Source of the DNA: Candidatus Nitrososphaera gargensis Ga9.2 | GTDB lineage: Archaea; Thermoproteota; Nitrososphaeria; Nitrososphaerales; Nitrososphaeraceae | Direction of reading: 5' to 3' | Assembly (NCBI RefSeq): GCF_000303155.1 | Contig: NC_018719.1 | Location: 2,294,001 to 2,358,000 of the forward strand | Length of the DNA: 64,000 bases | Shown here: positions 54,785 to 63,378 of the stretch, piece by piece | Numbering within the stretch: position 1 is the stretch's first letter | Layout: every line of letters starts with the position of its first letter | Made by a program: the position numbers and the translations under genes | The notes under the pieces: model-generated | The model's input: only the letters and a program-made list of their open reading frames with translations | Told to the model about the DNA's origin: nothing | The model's database searches: none

Positions 54785-55693
54785 GTGTACCGGCGTTATA
54801 CGCTCGAAGAGGTCAAGCGCAAAATAGTCGACATTTTGCAGGGCGCCGGCACGGGCCTGTCCGGCATAGAGCTGGCGGACAGGACAGGCATCAACAGGAT
54901 GACGATCACGAAATACCTTGACATCATGCACGCGATGGGACTTGTGAAAAAGAAAAAGACAGGCAACGTGAACGTATGGTTCCTTGAGACTGGTGTCGCC
55001 GATATTGAGTTTCCCGTGAACTACATCCAAGTGCAGCAAAAGCTGATAAGCGCTGTCATGGCCGGCGAGGAGGAGCAGGCGCGCAGGATACTGCTGAGCG
55101 TGCTTAATTCAGACATTGATCAGGTGAGGGTACTGACTGACGTTATCCTGCCGGCTACAAACACCATAGGTGAGCTATACAGCAGGGGCAGAGTTGACAA
55201 GACCGAGAGGGCGTTCCTGCTCAACCTGATGATGGAGCTGATAGATCTGGTAAAGTTCAATGTCAGGCCGTCTGAGCAAAAGGCAAACGCCAACATGCTT
55301 GCTGTTGCCGGCTCTGACGACAAGGTGCACGTGGCCAAGAGCGCAGCTGTGGCTTTTTCGGTGCTTGGGTGGGACGCGCTTTACATAGGCGATGTAGAGG
55401 AGCAGATCGATCCCTTCTTTGATATCGACTTTCAGCGCTATATTTTGCGTGTTTGGGGCGCTAAGCGCGGCCTGATGCTTGTCTGCATATTTTCGTCCGG
55501 CGAGGGGTCGCTCCGGTTCCTCTCGTCCACAGCCAAGGCAATGAGAGGCAGGCTCAAGGGCGAGCTCCGGGTAGCAGTCCTTGCCACGCCGGAACTGCAG
55601 GCGGTAGCAGAGGAGAACTCTGACCACGTCGCAAAGGATCTCCTGTCACTGGTCCAGTGGGCCGAGCGCGAATACAACAGCGCTGTCAGGTAG
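54785..55693 (+). CDS. HTH regulator with B12-binding-like domain (degenerate site)
   Basis: 302 residues. The N-terminal winged HTH (IELADRTGINRMTITKYLDI) is followed by a four-helix cap (SAVMAGEEEQARRILLSVLN, then TNTIGELYSRGRVDKTERAF) and a Rossmann-like domain (MLAVAGSDDKVHVAKSAAVA, GWDALYIGD). The order matches CarH/LitR-like B12 photoreceptors. The cobalamin motif DxHxxG is not intact (SDDKVHVAKS), so another ligand or no ligand is possible. Start is GTG 54785. Confidence 0.68.
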   Translation: MYRRYTLEEVKRKIVDILQGAGTGLSGIELADRTGINRMTITKYLDIMHAMGLVKKKKTGNVNVWFLETGVADIEFPVNYIQVQQKLISAVMAGEEEQARRILLSVLNSDIDQVRVLTDVILPATNTIGELYSRGRVDKTERAFLLNLMMELIDLVKFNVRPSEQKANANMLAVAGSDDKVHVAKSAAVAFSVLGWDALYIGDVEEQIDPFFDIDFQRYILRVWGAKRGLMLVCIFSSGEGSLRFLSSTAKAMRGRLKGELRVAVLATPELQAVAEENSDHVAKDLLSLVQWAEREYNSAVR

Positions 55694-55708
55694 CAGCAGT
55701 AGTAGTGG

Positions 55709-56167
55709 CTATGCCTGCTGGAGCGGGATCGGGGTTATGGGTGGAGCTCCCGGCACTATCGCCTGCATTATCAGCGTGATTATCACTCCAATGATTGCAA
55801 ACACTATCGTTGCAAGTATTGCTATGGCAAGGGCTCGGATCCAGCCGGTCTCAAAGCCTTTCTTGAACACACCTATCCACGCAATGAATGCAAGGATGAA
55901 TGCTATGATGGCAGGTATCGTCGGGTCGCCAAGCGCAACAGTCAGCACCGCGACGGAAATGAAAAACACTATGGCGTAAACTATAGGGCCCACCGCGGTC
56001 ACAAGCATGGCGCGGGTAAACTTGGCCCTACCCAGTGTGAGGATCTTGGCCGCTATCCACACTGGGATTGTGACGATTATCCATAGTGCGATTAGGCCGA
56101 CAATGACTGCGGCGGCAATTATCGCGATCTCGGCCCCGGTCTGAAGCAAAAGCTGCCCGAGCAACAT
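55709..56167 (-). CDS. Small membrane protein with four to five helices
   Basis: 152 residues, mostly hydrophobic: segments near 12-38, 55-80, 84-102 and 108-135, connected by short basic loops (AKILTLGRAKFTR). The C-terminus is Pro-rich. No known family is evident. Convergent with the B12-like regulator, 15 bases apart; the dodecin gene lies 50 bases upstream on the same strand. Confidence 0.65.
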   Translation of the reverse strand: MLLGQLLLQTGAEIAIIAAAVIVGLIALWIIVTIPVWIAAKILTLGRAKFTRAMLVTAVGPIVYAIVFFISVAVLTVALGDPTIPAIIAFILAFIAWIGVFKKGFETGWIRALAIAILATIVFAIIGVIITLIMQAIVPGAPPITPIPLQQA

Positions 56168-56217
56168 TGTTACACTACATTGCGTTAGGATTTAAGGGCT
56201 GCGAGCTTTTGCTTGTT

Positions 56218-56427
56218 TTAGCGTTCCACTCCAAAGGATATCTTGACAGTGGTCTTGTATCTCACTATATTGCCTGCATTGTCTATGTCGGCAGTCATGT
56301 CCTGAATCTTTATGCCGTGTATCCCGTGCACCGTCTTTTTGGCCTCGTTTATGGCAGTCTGCGCGGCATCCTCCCATCCTTTGCTTGAGACGCCAATAAC
56401 CTCAATGATTTTGGCTACAGATGACAT
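56218..56427 (-). CDS. Dodecin
   Basis: 69-residue flavin-binding/storage protein. AKIIEVIGVSSKGWEDAAQT with the conserved SxxSWEDA-type helix, then AINEAKKTVHGIHGIKIQD, and a final strand KTTVKISFGVER. These form a dodecameric shell that sequesters flavin. Single gene or cotranscribed with the downstream membrane protein. Confidence 0.9.
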   Translation of the reverse strand: MSSVAKIIEVIGVSSKGWEDAAQTAINEAKKTVHGIHGIKIQDMTADIDNAGNIVRYKTTVKISFGVER

Positions 56428-56662
56428 ATATGCACCCTCTGATGCGATTTTTTATTTACGCAGTACCGAAAAAACACATAGAATAATAGTTCAAGTGAAC
56501 ATGCATAGCCAGAAAAGAAGTGGGTGGCAGTTTGCATGCTGCATTATGTAGAGGATATGTCTGAATCTAGTAACCATATTTGAAGTGCTAGAATTAATTG
56601 GAATTCTGTGATCAGAAATCGCACTGCAAACTCCTATAATTGAAGAGAAAAGGTTGACTGGC

Positions 56663-57160
56663 ATGGAACGAAGATACGGTTTCCTCTTTATCGGCGCGGT
56701 ACTGGCAGCAGGCATGATGTTTGCGGTAGTAGTACAGCAGAACGGAGCGTCCGGGCAGGCAGGAGGAGGTGTCGTGCCGCCAAATGCTACGGACGACATG
56801 CGGAGGCAGGAAAACACTACAGAGGCCGGCAACTTTACTATAAGCTAGGAAGGAGGTCTTGGCAACGAAACCACGATTTCAAGCATACCCACGCCAGTTA
56901 ACATGACTCAGCTGAGAACGCATATCGACAACGCCAACAGCGCACTAGAGGAGGACGACACGCAGGCGGCGATGGGACACATCGTCTTAGCCCTGGAAGA
57001 GATTGAAATGATACTGGGAGGCAACGTGACGTGGACAGCCAATGCCACGGACACAGAGACAGCGGCGGCGATGGGCAATGCAACAGCCATGACAGACGAT
57101 ACGGAAATGAATAGCACCGCTAGGGAGAGTGATGATACAGAAACCCAGATGATGCCGTAA
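56663..57160 (+). pseudogene. Secreted small protein gene interrupted by an in-frame amber codon
   Basis: ATG 56663 opens a signal-peptide-like segment (RRYGFLFIGAVLAAGMMFAV) and runs 61 codons to a TAG at 56846-56848. The same frame then continues without another stop for 104 codons to TAA 57160: EGGLGNETTISSIPTPVNMT, then a helical stretch (LEEDDTQAAMGHIVLALEEI) and a Thr/Asp-rich tail. The two halves share acidic, Asn/Thr-rich composition, so one gene was probably cut by a nonsense change. An internal ATG at 56903 could still give an 85-residue fragment. Confidence 0.65.
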
Positions 57161-57258
57161 CAGCACAGCAGTAGAGGCGCCAACAATCATTCTCCTTCTC
57201 CTTTTTTCTTTTCAGCTACAGTTACTTACTTTTTGGGATGTGCCGATAACTTGGAACC

Positions 57259-58230
57259 CTACGCAGTAGCTCCCATTGTTGCCTTTATTCCCTGAGCCAG
57301 CTTCAATTCGGTATCTAGCCCCGGGGCAAACTCTTGCAGGTTTTCGGCGAAGGATGGGATATCTGCTCCCGATGGAAATCCCTCAATTACCTCTAACGTA
57401 CCACCATCATCAAAAGGTGAGTCACCTTTGAATATCTTGCCGATCTCGCTTATCTCACCATTATTTGTAAAAGTCTACATCTGGTTGTGCAAATTCTTTC
57501 TTTCCAAGTCTCTAACCTCAGGCATGCCTGAGGTGTCAATCCTAGGAATAGGCAATGCCTTGCTCCAGCTGACCCCTAGGGATTCAAGCGCCTTTGCAAA
57601 TACCTTTTCATGCGATAGATCCCGTACTATCAGGTAGGACACGGTGGACCTGTATGCTTTGTTGTTGCTCATTTCATACAGCCTGCATTTTTGCAGCCTC
57701 CCCGTGGCTTCAAGCATAAGGTTGTCGCTGTCATACACGTAGCTGGCCGTCCAAGGGTTTCCTGCAGCATTTACAGGTCTTGCGCTTTGCGCCGCAACTA
57801 GAAAATGATGTATGTTTGGTGAATCCAGTGCAACTGACAAGGGCAGGTCATTTGGCTGCTGGCTTGTCGGAGACACGCCTTCAAGCAGCATATTGATGTA
57901 TTGGCAACCTGCTCTATGTGGCCCATCTCTTCTACTGGGCTTTGTTTAAAAAGTCATGGGTTCACGTTCGGATAGCTGTTTGAATGCATGATCATGGATT
58001 TGTGGATTACTACTTTTTACACAAAGCCCTTCTGCTGCCATGCTTCTTAAAAGATCCTGATACGGCTTGGCGTCTCCTCTGAAGTTCATATTTTGAAAAG
58101 AGTATTGCATCATTGTACGCATTTCTCCAAATTGACCACCTAGCCCCTCTTGGAGCGCCTAAGCTGCCCTTGGATCTGGCTTGTCTGCTTGAGGTATCGG
58201 ATGAGGCAACCTATTGACTGATAGAAACAT
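57259..58230 (-). pseudogene. Manganese catalase pseudogene
   Basis: From ATG 58230: MFLSVNRLPHPIPQADKPDP, a TAG codon, then ALQEGLGGQFGEMRTMMQYS and NMNFRGDAKPYQDLLRSMAA. An unrelated stretch of about 100 bases with a frame change comes next. The family sequence resumes with a GHIEQVAN-like segment, then NDLPLSVALDSPNIHHFLVA, RLQKCRLYEMSNNKAYRSTV and KALPIPRIDTSGMPEVRDLE. A TAG after NLHNQM replaces the usual Trp. The C-terminal EGFPSGADIPSFAENLQEFA runs to 57259. Two stops, an insertion and a frameshift destroy this peroxide-degrading enzyme. Confidence 0.85.
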
Positions 58231-58689
58231 TGACTTTAGCAGGGCATCATGCTTCTTAAGCGCTGCAGAACTAGCCACTCCAGAAAGTAAGCAAATCAAC
58301 AGTCAGAATTATTATCTACGTAACAACTCCTCCTATTACATGCATATCTAAAAAATCGGTGCCTGTATAATAGTAGTAGTTAGTGGGCCGTAAGGTTCCC
58401 GCCGTGATATCATGTCAATACAGAGGGTTTTCAGTTCATTGGGCCAACACGTTAGCTATATAGTTTTTGGTCTTAATACGCAGGTTTCCATACTCATAGA
58501 GGTTCTAAAAATTGAACTCACGATGAACTTGCTATCATGCACATAAAGATTTTAGTCTTTCAACAACAAAGGTTGACTATAATCACATCCAGTTTCTTAC
58601 TGTTGAGAAGCAAGTGCCAAAGGTTATTGCAATACAAAGCAAACACAAAGTTATTATCAACGCATTAATCGCTCTACGCGGCGTCTTAT
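58231..58689. other. Intergenic region without a clear gene
   Basis: AT-rich. Nothing convincing on either strand. An 11-base match to the 3' end of the minus-strand tRNA-Ile gene occurs at 58384-58394 (gggccgtaagg), too short to call an attachment site. Confidence 0.35.
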
Positions 58690-58920
58690 TTGGCTTGTAG
58701 GATGCTTTGTAATCGGATTGCAATAAGACGTTCTTTCTCTGATACCGCATATGCGTCGGGCTTGAAGAGATGCAGTGTCTGTAGCGTCTATATCTATTGC
58801 ACTTCAATAAGGTGTCCTTGCTGCAGCGTAAGGCTAAGGACGCACCCCCGTAGCGGAAAATCAAAGGCCATCCTAAGAAGGATAAGGCATCAAAGAGCTT
58901 CGCTGTCCGATAAACAGTAG
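58690..58920 (+). CDS. Small zinc-ribbon protein (paralogue of 18707-18895)
   Basis: 76 residues. The zinc site is YASGLKRCSVCSVYIYCTSI plus RCPCC and SVRLR, matching the arrangement in the protein at 18707. The C-terminus is strongly basic (RSGKSKAILRRIRHQRASL). An opposite-strand open frame covers the same bases but lacks any such motif. Function unknown. Confidence 0.55.
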   Translation: MACRMLCNRIAIRRSFSDTAYASGLKRCSVCSVYIYCTSIRCPCCSVRLRTHPRSGKSKAILRRIRHQRASLSDKQ

Positions 58921-58983
58921 TTTACTCTGCCATACATTGCAAACGTCCCTCTTAATTCCGGGTCAAAGCACGCTTCCGATAGT

Positions 58984-60033
58984 TTGAAAGCAGCAGTATA
59001 CAGGGAACACGATAAGGATCCAAAAAAAGTAGTTAGGATTGAAGATGTCGAAATACCAACACTAAAACCCAATGAGGTTCTAATAAAAGTTGAGGCCTCA
59101 GCATACAATTACAACGACCTATGGGGCATATGGGGCGAGCCAATCAAGATCCCTCTCCCTCACATTTCTGGAAGCGATGTTGCCGGGACAGTAGTTGAAG
59201 TTGGCGAAGACGTTACCAAGATAAATGTTGGGGATAGAGTCGTTTCGCACCCAAATCTTACTTGCAGGGTATGTTATGAGTGCACCTCCGGTCGGGAGTA
59301 CGATTGCAGTTCGCGGCTTGTCTGGGGATTTCAGACAGGTCCTCTGTGGGGAGGCTTTGCGCAGTACACACACCTCCCTGAAGTAAATGTTGTAAAGTTG
59401 CCCGATAATGTTTCATTCAATGATGCGGCCGCGATTTCTATGGTTGGAATGACTGCATGGCACATGCTGGTGACAAGGGCAAAGATAGAACCCGGCCAGA
59501 CTGTATTGATAATGGGAGGGGGAAGCGGGATGGGAATAGCTGGCATACAAATTGCCAAGTTGTTCAATTGCGATGTTATCGCTACTGCAGGCAATAAAGA
59601 AAAAATGGACAAGTGCATCGAGCTTGGAGCCGACCATGTCGTAAATCACCGCGAAGAAGGGTGGCATAAAAAAGTGCGAGAAATCACAAACAAGGAAGGC
59701 GTTGATATAATCTATGAACACATTGGCAAAACCGTATTTCCTCAGGAAGTAGGGTTATTGAAGATGGGTGGCACTCTGGTTTCAACAGGTGCTACAACAG
59801 GCTATGACTCAACAATCGATTTGAGATATCTGTTCTTCAGAGGCATCAACCTTCTTGGAGCCACACAAGGAACAAAGGCTGGGCTGGAGCAGGTAATAGG
59901 ATGGGTCAGCAAGGGCAAGATAAAGCCGGTGATTGATACAATCCTCCCATTCAGCAACATGGTTGAGGGACACATCAAGATGGCAGACTCGCAACTGTTT
60001 GGCAAGATAGTGACGACTCCGCAGAAACTGTGA
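58984..60033 (+). CDS. Zinc-dependent MDR alcohol dehydrogenase
   Basis: 349-residue medium-chain dehydrogenase/reductase. The structural zinc lobe has four Cys (LTCRVCYECTSGREYDC near 91-107). The NAD(P) loop is VLIMGGGSGMGIAGIQIAKL near 170-190. The usual catalytic Cys position holds Asn (SAYNYNDLW), so a reductase/quinone-like activity is possible. It starts at TTG and opens an operon with the carbonic-anhydrase-like gene (19 bases on). Confidence 0.83.
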   Translation: MKAAVYREHDKDPKKVVRIEDVEIPTLKPNEVLIKVEASAYNYNDLWGIWGEPIKIPLPHISGSDVAGTVVEVGEDVTKINVGDRVVSHPNLTCRVCYECTSGREYDCSSRLVWGFQTGPLWGGFAQYTHLPEVNVVKLPDNVSFNDAAAISMVGMTAWHMLVTRAKIEPGQTVLIMGGGSGMGIAGIQIAKLFNCDVIATAGNKEKMDKCIELGADHVVNHREEGWHKKVREITNKEGVDIIYEHIGKTVFPQEVGLLKMGGTLVSTGATTGYDSTIDLRYLFFRGINLLGATQGTKAGLEQVIGWVSKGKIKPVIDTILPFSNMVEGHIKMADSQLFGKIVTTPQKL

Positions 60034-60051
60034 GGTGGTTTAGAAAGCAAA

Positions 60052-60447
60052 ATGAGTTTCAAATTTGGAACAGCGATCAACTGCATTGATGGAAGAACCC
60101 AACAACGTGTAATAGATTACATGGTACAAAACCATGACGTTGACGGCGTTGATATGATTACATTTCCGGGTGCAGATGGAATGTTTTCCAGCCAAGAGCG
60201 TGCAGTGGAAGTAGAGCTTGCCAGAAGAGCCGTTTCAATCTCTGTAGAGAGGCACAACTCTAAGGTGATTGCAGTCGTTGGGCACCACGATTGCGCGGGC
60301 AACCCTGTGGATAAGGAGCGCCACTATATGCACATACGCAGAGCGGTTGAGAAAGTGCAATCCTGGGGGCTGCCTACGCGAATCATTGGGCTGTATGTCA
60401 ACGACGAGTGGCAGATTGAGCAAGTCAGTCAGATTTTACTAACGTGA
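60052..60447 (+). CDS. Carbonic-anhydrase-like protein
   Basis: 131 residues resembling beta-carbonic anhydrases. ATAINCIDGR-type CIDGRTQQR near 11 provides Cys and Asp/Arg, and VVGHHDCAGNP near 80 provides His and Cys of the zinc site. The protein is shorter than classical enzymes. It sits between the alcohol dehydrogenase and a PRC-like gene; the stop overlaps the next start as GTGA. True activity is unproven. Confidence 0.75.
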   Translation: MSFKFGTAINCIDGRTQQRVIDYMVQNHDVDGVDMITFPGADGMFSSQERAVEVELARRAVSISVERHNSKVIAVVGHHDCAGNPVDKERHYMHIRRAVEKVQSWGLPTRIIGLYVNDEWQIEQVSQILLT

Positions 60448-61022
60448 TGAGAGATAATTATATGATGGATAACAAATCCTCCTCCTATTTTTATAGAGAG
60501 GTAATGTCTCTCGATTGTCCTATGATAGGCCATGTCGTCAGGGAGACTGAAGATAGAATAGTTGTGTTTGGTCTGGGTGACGACAGATATGATATTCTAA
60601 AGACAGAGATACAATCTGACAGCAGCGAACGCATAATGATTGGCCTGCCATTGTACGAGATCGCAAGGAGATACAAAAGAAGTAGAAGAGAATCTCTGCC
60701 AAGGTCTAGAAAGGATCTTGAAGATGGCGTATACCAGCTTTCATCTGAAGGCGAAAAGGAACACCAGATAATTCCATCGCTCAGTTACAAGAGTGTCGTT
60801 ACTATGGACAAGGAACATGTAGGGCATATCATTAGTGAAACAAAGAATAAGATAATTGTTTTTGGACATTACATGTACAGGTTTGACATTCCTAAATCAG
60901 AAATACATTCGATAAACACGAAAAACACTGTGATCTTGAGAATGCGCTATGATAACGTATTCAGATATGGGGTTGATAGAAATGCTCAATTGCCTGGCAG
61001 TCAATTTTCAGCGAAGCCTTAG
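60444..61022 (+). CDS. Two-repeat PRC-barrel-like protein (paralogue of 36979-37572)
   Basis: 192 residues from GTG 60444. Two units (about 22-85 and 115-180) carry GHVVRETEDRIVVFGLGDDR and GHIISETKNKIIVFGHYMYR, as in the protein at 36979, and end with VDRNAQLPG like its VDRNAPLP. The linker is Arg/Glu-rich. Last gene of the dehydrogenase operon. Confidence 0.7.
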   Translation: MMRDNYMMDNKSSSYFYREVMSLDCPMIGHVVRETEDRIVVFGLGDDRYDILKTEIQSDSSERIMIGLPLYEIARRYKRSRRESLPRSRKDLEDGVYQLSSEGEKEHQIIPSLSYKSVVTMDKEHVGHIISETKNKIIVFGHYMYRFDIPKSEIHSINTKNTVILRMRYDNVFRYGVDRNAQLPGSQFSAKP

Positions 61023-61053
61023 GGTTGCTGATATCTTGATTAGTTTTCGTGCG

Positions 61054-61596
61054 TCACAGCGCTTCATCAGTATCTACGGAAAACGATAATACAGAATCTG
61101 TAATATCGAATTTCACTTTTTTCAATCCAAAGTCTTCAAAGAGAAAGCGATATTGCTCTGCCAAGTACATGGACCACTTTTTGCCCATTTCATGCTGGAT
61201 AGTGTATGAATGCTTGGAATAATTGGCGTCATGCCTATATGGATAGCCTGCAATCCTTATCCACGTTTCAACTACATCAAGTGCCGATGTTATATTGTAT
61301 TCATTTCTGAGCATTAGCACAAAGTTCTTGGTTTCTTTTTTTGCGATATACTCGGCTATCTTGACAAGCTGCTCCTCTGTGGCAATTTCTAGCAATCTGA
61401 GAATGAGGCCTTTTCTGACTGTGATAAAGCCTGCCTTTGCAGCATTTGAATGCCAGTCAACGTGCTGCCGAAAGATCTGGCTGGCCATTGTGTTCAGGCT
61501 TATTTCTTTCTGTGAGGCCTCTTTGCGCAGCTTCTCAATGAGAGTGGTGTCAAGCCTGAAAGCGATGGTCTCTGTCTTCCGTCTTTCTTCGGACAA
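61054..61596 (-). CDS. Ribbon-helix-helix protein with C-terminal domain
   Basis: 180 residues. The N-terminal RHH is TIAFRLDTTLIEKLRKEASQ followed by a second helix LNTMASQIFRQHVDW. Residues 55-180 form an alpha/beta domain (ITVRKGLILRLLEIATEEQL, IQHEMGKKWSMYLAEQYRFL, VKFDITDSVLSFSV) that I cannot name but have the impression is common in thaumarchaea. Probably a dimeric DNA-binding regulator. Confidence 0.65.
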   Translation of the reverse strand: MSEERRKTETIAFRLDTTLIEKLRKEASQKEISLNTMASQIFRQHVDWHSNAAKAGFITVRKGLILRLLEIATEEQLVKIAEYIAKKETKNFVLMLRNEYNITSALDVVETWIRIAGYPYRHDANYSKHSYTIQHEMGKKWSMYLAEQYRFLFEDFGLKKVKFDITDSVLSFSVDTDEAL

Positions 61597-61713
61597 GCTT
61601 GTCAGATTTCGTCAGCCCTGCAGATAGGGGAAATGACATCAGGATAAAGGTGTTGTGCTATTTACATGAATTTCGGTGACATTGCAAGAAATAAACACAG
61701 GTGCAATCGAGAC

Positions 61714-61860
61714 CTATTGTTGAACCAAGATCTTGCCTGCGCTGCTGTTCCGGTCCTTTAGTCTTTGCTTATGGTAACAATGAAAGCAGACCAGTTTCCC
61801 ATTGACCGTCGTAAATGATAGGTCATTGTAGAACGTCTCGCATTGTGTGCAGAACTTCAT
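61714..61860 (-). CDS. 48-residue zinc-finger protein
   Basis: ATG 61860 overlaps the stop of the upstream Cys-rich gene by four bases. MKFCTQCETFYNDLSFTTVN and KLVCFHCYHKQRL provide two CxxC pairs 18 residues apart. The tail is polar. Translational coupling to a second zinc protein supports it. Confidence 0.55.
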   Translation of the reverse strand: MKFCTQCETFYNDLSFTTVNGKLVCFHCYHKQRLKDRNSSAGKILVQQ

Positions 61861-62069
61861 GCGCATTCACCTCGCTGCCCTTCATGACCATGCACAGAGC
61901 CTTCCATTCTGCCGCGCCCTTCATACATTAGAGAGACGTTCATTCTGCAAAACCTGCAGATTTCGTCTGCTAAAAGGCCGGTTCCGCAGCCGCTGCATAC
62001 TTGCCCGCTGTCGACACATTTTACTATTCCCATACCATTATCAAAATGGCATTTGCTTATTGATTTCAT
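61857..62069 (-). CDS. Small Cys-rich zinc-binding protein
   Basis: 70 residues from ATG 62069 (the frame opens at TTG 62102). Cys-rich core: IVKCVDSGQVCSGCGTGLLA and EICRFCRMNV. The tail contains Gly/His/Glu. It overlaps the next small zinc protein by four bases. Likely a two-gene unit of zinc-ribbon proteins of unknown role. Confidence 0.5.
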   Translation of the reverse strand: MKSISKCHFDNGMGIVKCVDSGQVCSGCGTGLLADEICRFCRMNVSLMYEGRGRMEGSVHGHEGQRGECA

Positions 62070-62161
62070 GTTTGCAGTGCAAACTATTTGCTTATTTGTC
62101 AAGGAGTAATTGCTTGGTCAAAACCAGCATCACGCAATCCATGAAATTGAGTCGAGAAGGT

Positions 62162-62580
62162 GTGACTGTAAGGCGAACTAAACACTCAAGACTAGGGACT
62201 ATCACTGGAACGTAACAGGTCCGCGATTTCATCAGCTTATGAGTTTTTCAAAGTACAATATGGTGAATTGGACGTAATAGTTGACGATATAGCCGAAAGG
62301 GCGGCGCAGCTAGGCAGCAAGGCGATTGCCACTCTTGAAGAGTTCAAGCAATTGAGCGAGATAAAGGAACATCCAAATCAATATCCAGACGCAAATAAAA
62401 TGTTATCAAACCTGTTTGCCGACCATGAAAAATTATCCGCAGCACAAGAGCAATGCTGATACAGTCGATGAAAAGTACAACGACATCGCGACTAATGACT
62501 TTCTAATTGGCTTGGTTGAGCAGCATGAAAAGATGGCATGGATGATAAGGGCTCGGAAGGAAAATAATAGAATACCATAA
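62162..62580 (+). pseudogene. Dps/ferritin-like pseudogene
   Basis: Remains of a DNA-protecting, iron-storing Dps protein in three frames. TLKTRDYHWNVTGPRFHQL (a family landmark for the ferroxidase His, after a TAA) is followed by FFKVQYGELDVIVDDIAERA with the second ligand set. SKAIATLEEFKQLSEIKEHP and LFADHEKLSAAQEQ come next, and after a frameshift near 62460, EKYNDIATNDFLIGLVEQHE to TAA 62580. The N-terminus is lost or degraded. Frameshifts and a stop prevent synthesis. Confidence 0.72.
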
Positions 62581-62652
62581 ATCCTTTTTTCATAACTTTG
62601 GAGCTCCGATGGCTCAATGTCTATTGAAAATTATGTTATAGAAAAATGTTAT

Positions 62653-62725
62653 GGGCCGTAAGGGATTTGAACCCTCGACCTTTCGATTATCAGTCGAACG
62701 CTCCACCAAGCTGAGCTAACGGCCC
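62653..62725 (-). tRNA. tRNA-Ile (GAT)
   Basis: 73 bases, cloverleaf with acceptor GGGCCGT/ACGGCCC, anticodon loop CTGATAA (anticodon GAT) on stem TTCGA/TCGAA, and T arm around GGTTCAAATCC. No intron. CCA is not encoded. Follows the Dps remnant. Confidence 0.9.
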
Positions 62726-62842
62726 GTTCAATCAAAATTGCTAGCGTTATTTAAGTGTCAGCACCGGTACACTTTTAACCCTATTATTCTAGAGTAGTTT
62801 TGATCCAAAATAGGCAAGAAAAAGGTACTTTCTGAATCAGAG

Positions 62843-63118
62843 TTGAAGGAGATGGTCATGCCTCAGGAGGGCGAACTTCTAGGCAGGGTCATAAAACTAG
62901 TCGGAGGTGACAACATTATTGTCAAGTGCACCGACGGCAAGGTGAGAACCTGCAGGATTCGAGGCAAGATAAAGCGTAGGATGTGGATAAGGGACGGTGA
63001 CCTAGTGCTGATAGCTCCGTGGGACTTCAAGTCCGATAGGGCAGACATTATATGGCGCTATATCTCTGCACACGCAGAAAAGATGAAGGCAGATGGCTTG
63101 TTGCAAGGCCTAGATTAG
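62843..63118 (+). CDS. Translation initiation factor aIF1A
   Basis: 91 residues in the safe part; an OB-fold factor that stimulates initiator tRNA binding on the 30S subunit. GELLGRVIKLVGGDNIIVKC, RTCRIRGKIKRRMWIRDGDL and DFKSDRADIIWRY are typical. The frame continues upstream in coding-like sequence GKKKVLSESELKEM preceded by an ATA at 62810, matching the usual MGKxK start. So either TTG 62843 or a rare ATA start is used. Confidence 0.9.
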   Translation: MKEMVMPQEGELLGRVIKLVGGDNIIVKCTDGKVRTCRIRGKIKRRMWIRDGDLVLIAPWDFKSDRADIIWRYISAHAEKMKADGLLQGLD

Positions 63119-63181
63119 TGGTTTTTAATAAATGAGAATACAAATATCAATATAGAGCCTGTCTGCAACCACAATCGCTTG

Positions 63182-63343
63182 GTGAGGATAGCAAAGAGGC
63201 TCGTCCGCTACAACGTGGCAGACGGCAGGGCCTCTGAAAAGGGGATGCAGGGGCGCATGCAGTATTCCTGCGAAAAATGCGGCAAAAAATTTGGCGCATG
63301 GAAGCACCTCCGGCAGCACAAGGTTGAAAGTCATTCTTATTGA
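63182..63343 (+). CDS. 53-residue C2H2 zinc-finger protein
   Basis: GTG-started short gene: the basic start IAKRLVRYNVADG is followed by one classical finger, YSCEKCGKKFGAWKHLRQH plus a His from ESH. Two Cys and two His in canonical spacing. Located between aIF1A and tRNA-Ala. Confidence 0.6.
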   Translation: MRIAKRLVRYNVADGRASEKGMQGRMQYSCEKCGKKFGAWKHLRQHKVESHSY

Positions 63344-63378
63344 ACACTTAAATTATCAAAATCTCGGCTACAGTTCGT

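Noticed and set aside
58384-58394. 11-base match to the tRNA-Ile 3' end, possible attachment site
   Set aside because: Too short, and no integrase or element boundary is seen nearby.
58583-58864. Minus-strand open frame with one membrane helix
   Set aside because: It overlaps the plus-strand zinc-ribbon gene, which has a paralogue and a clear Cys pattern.
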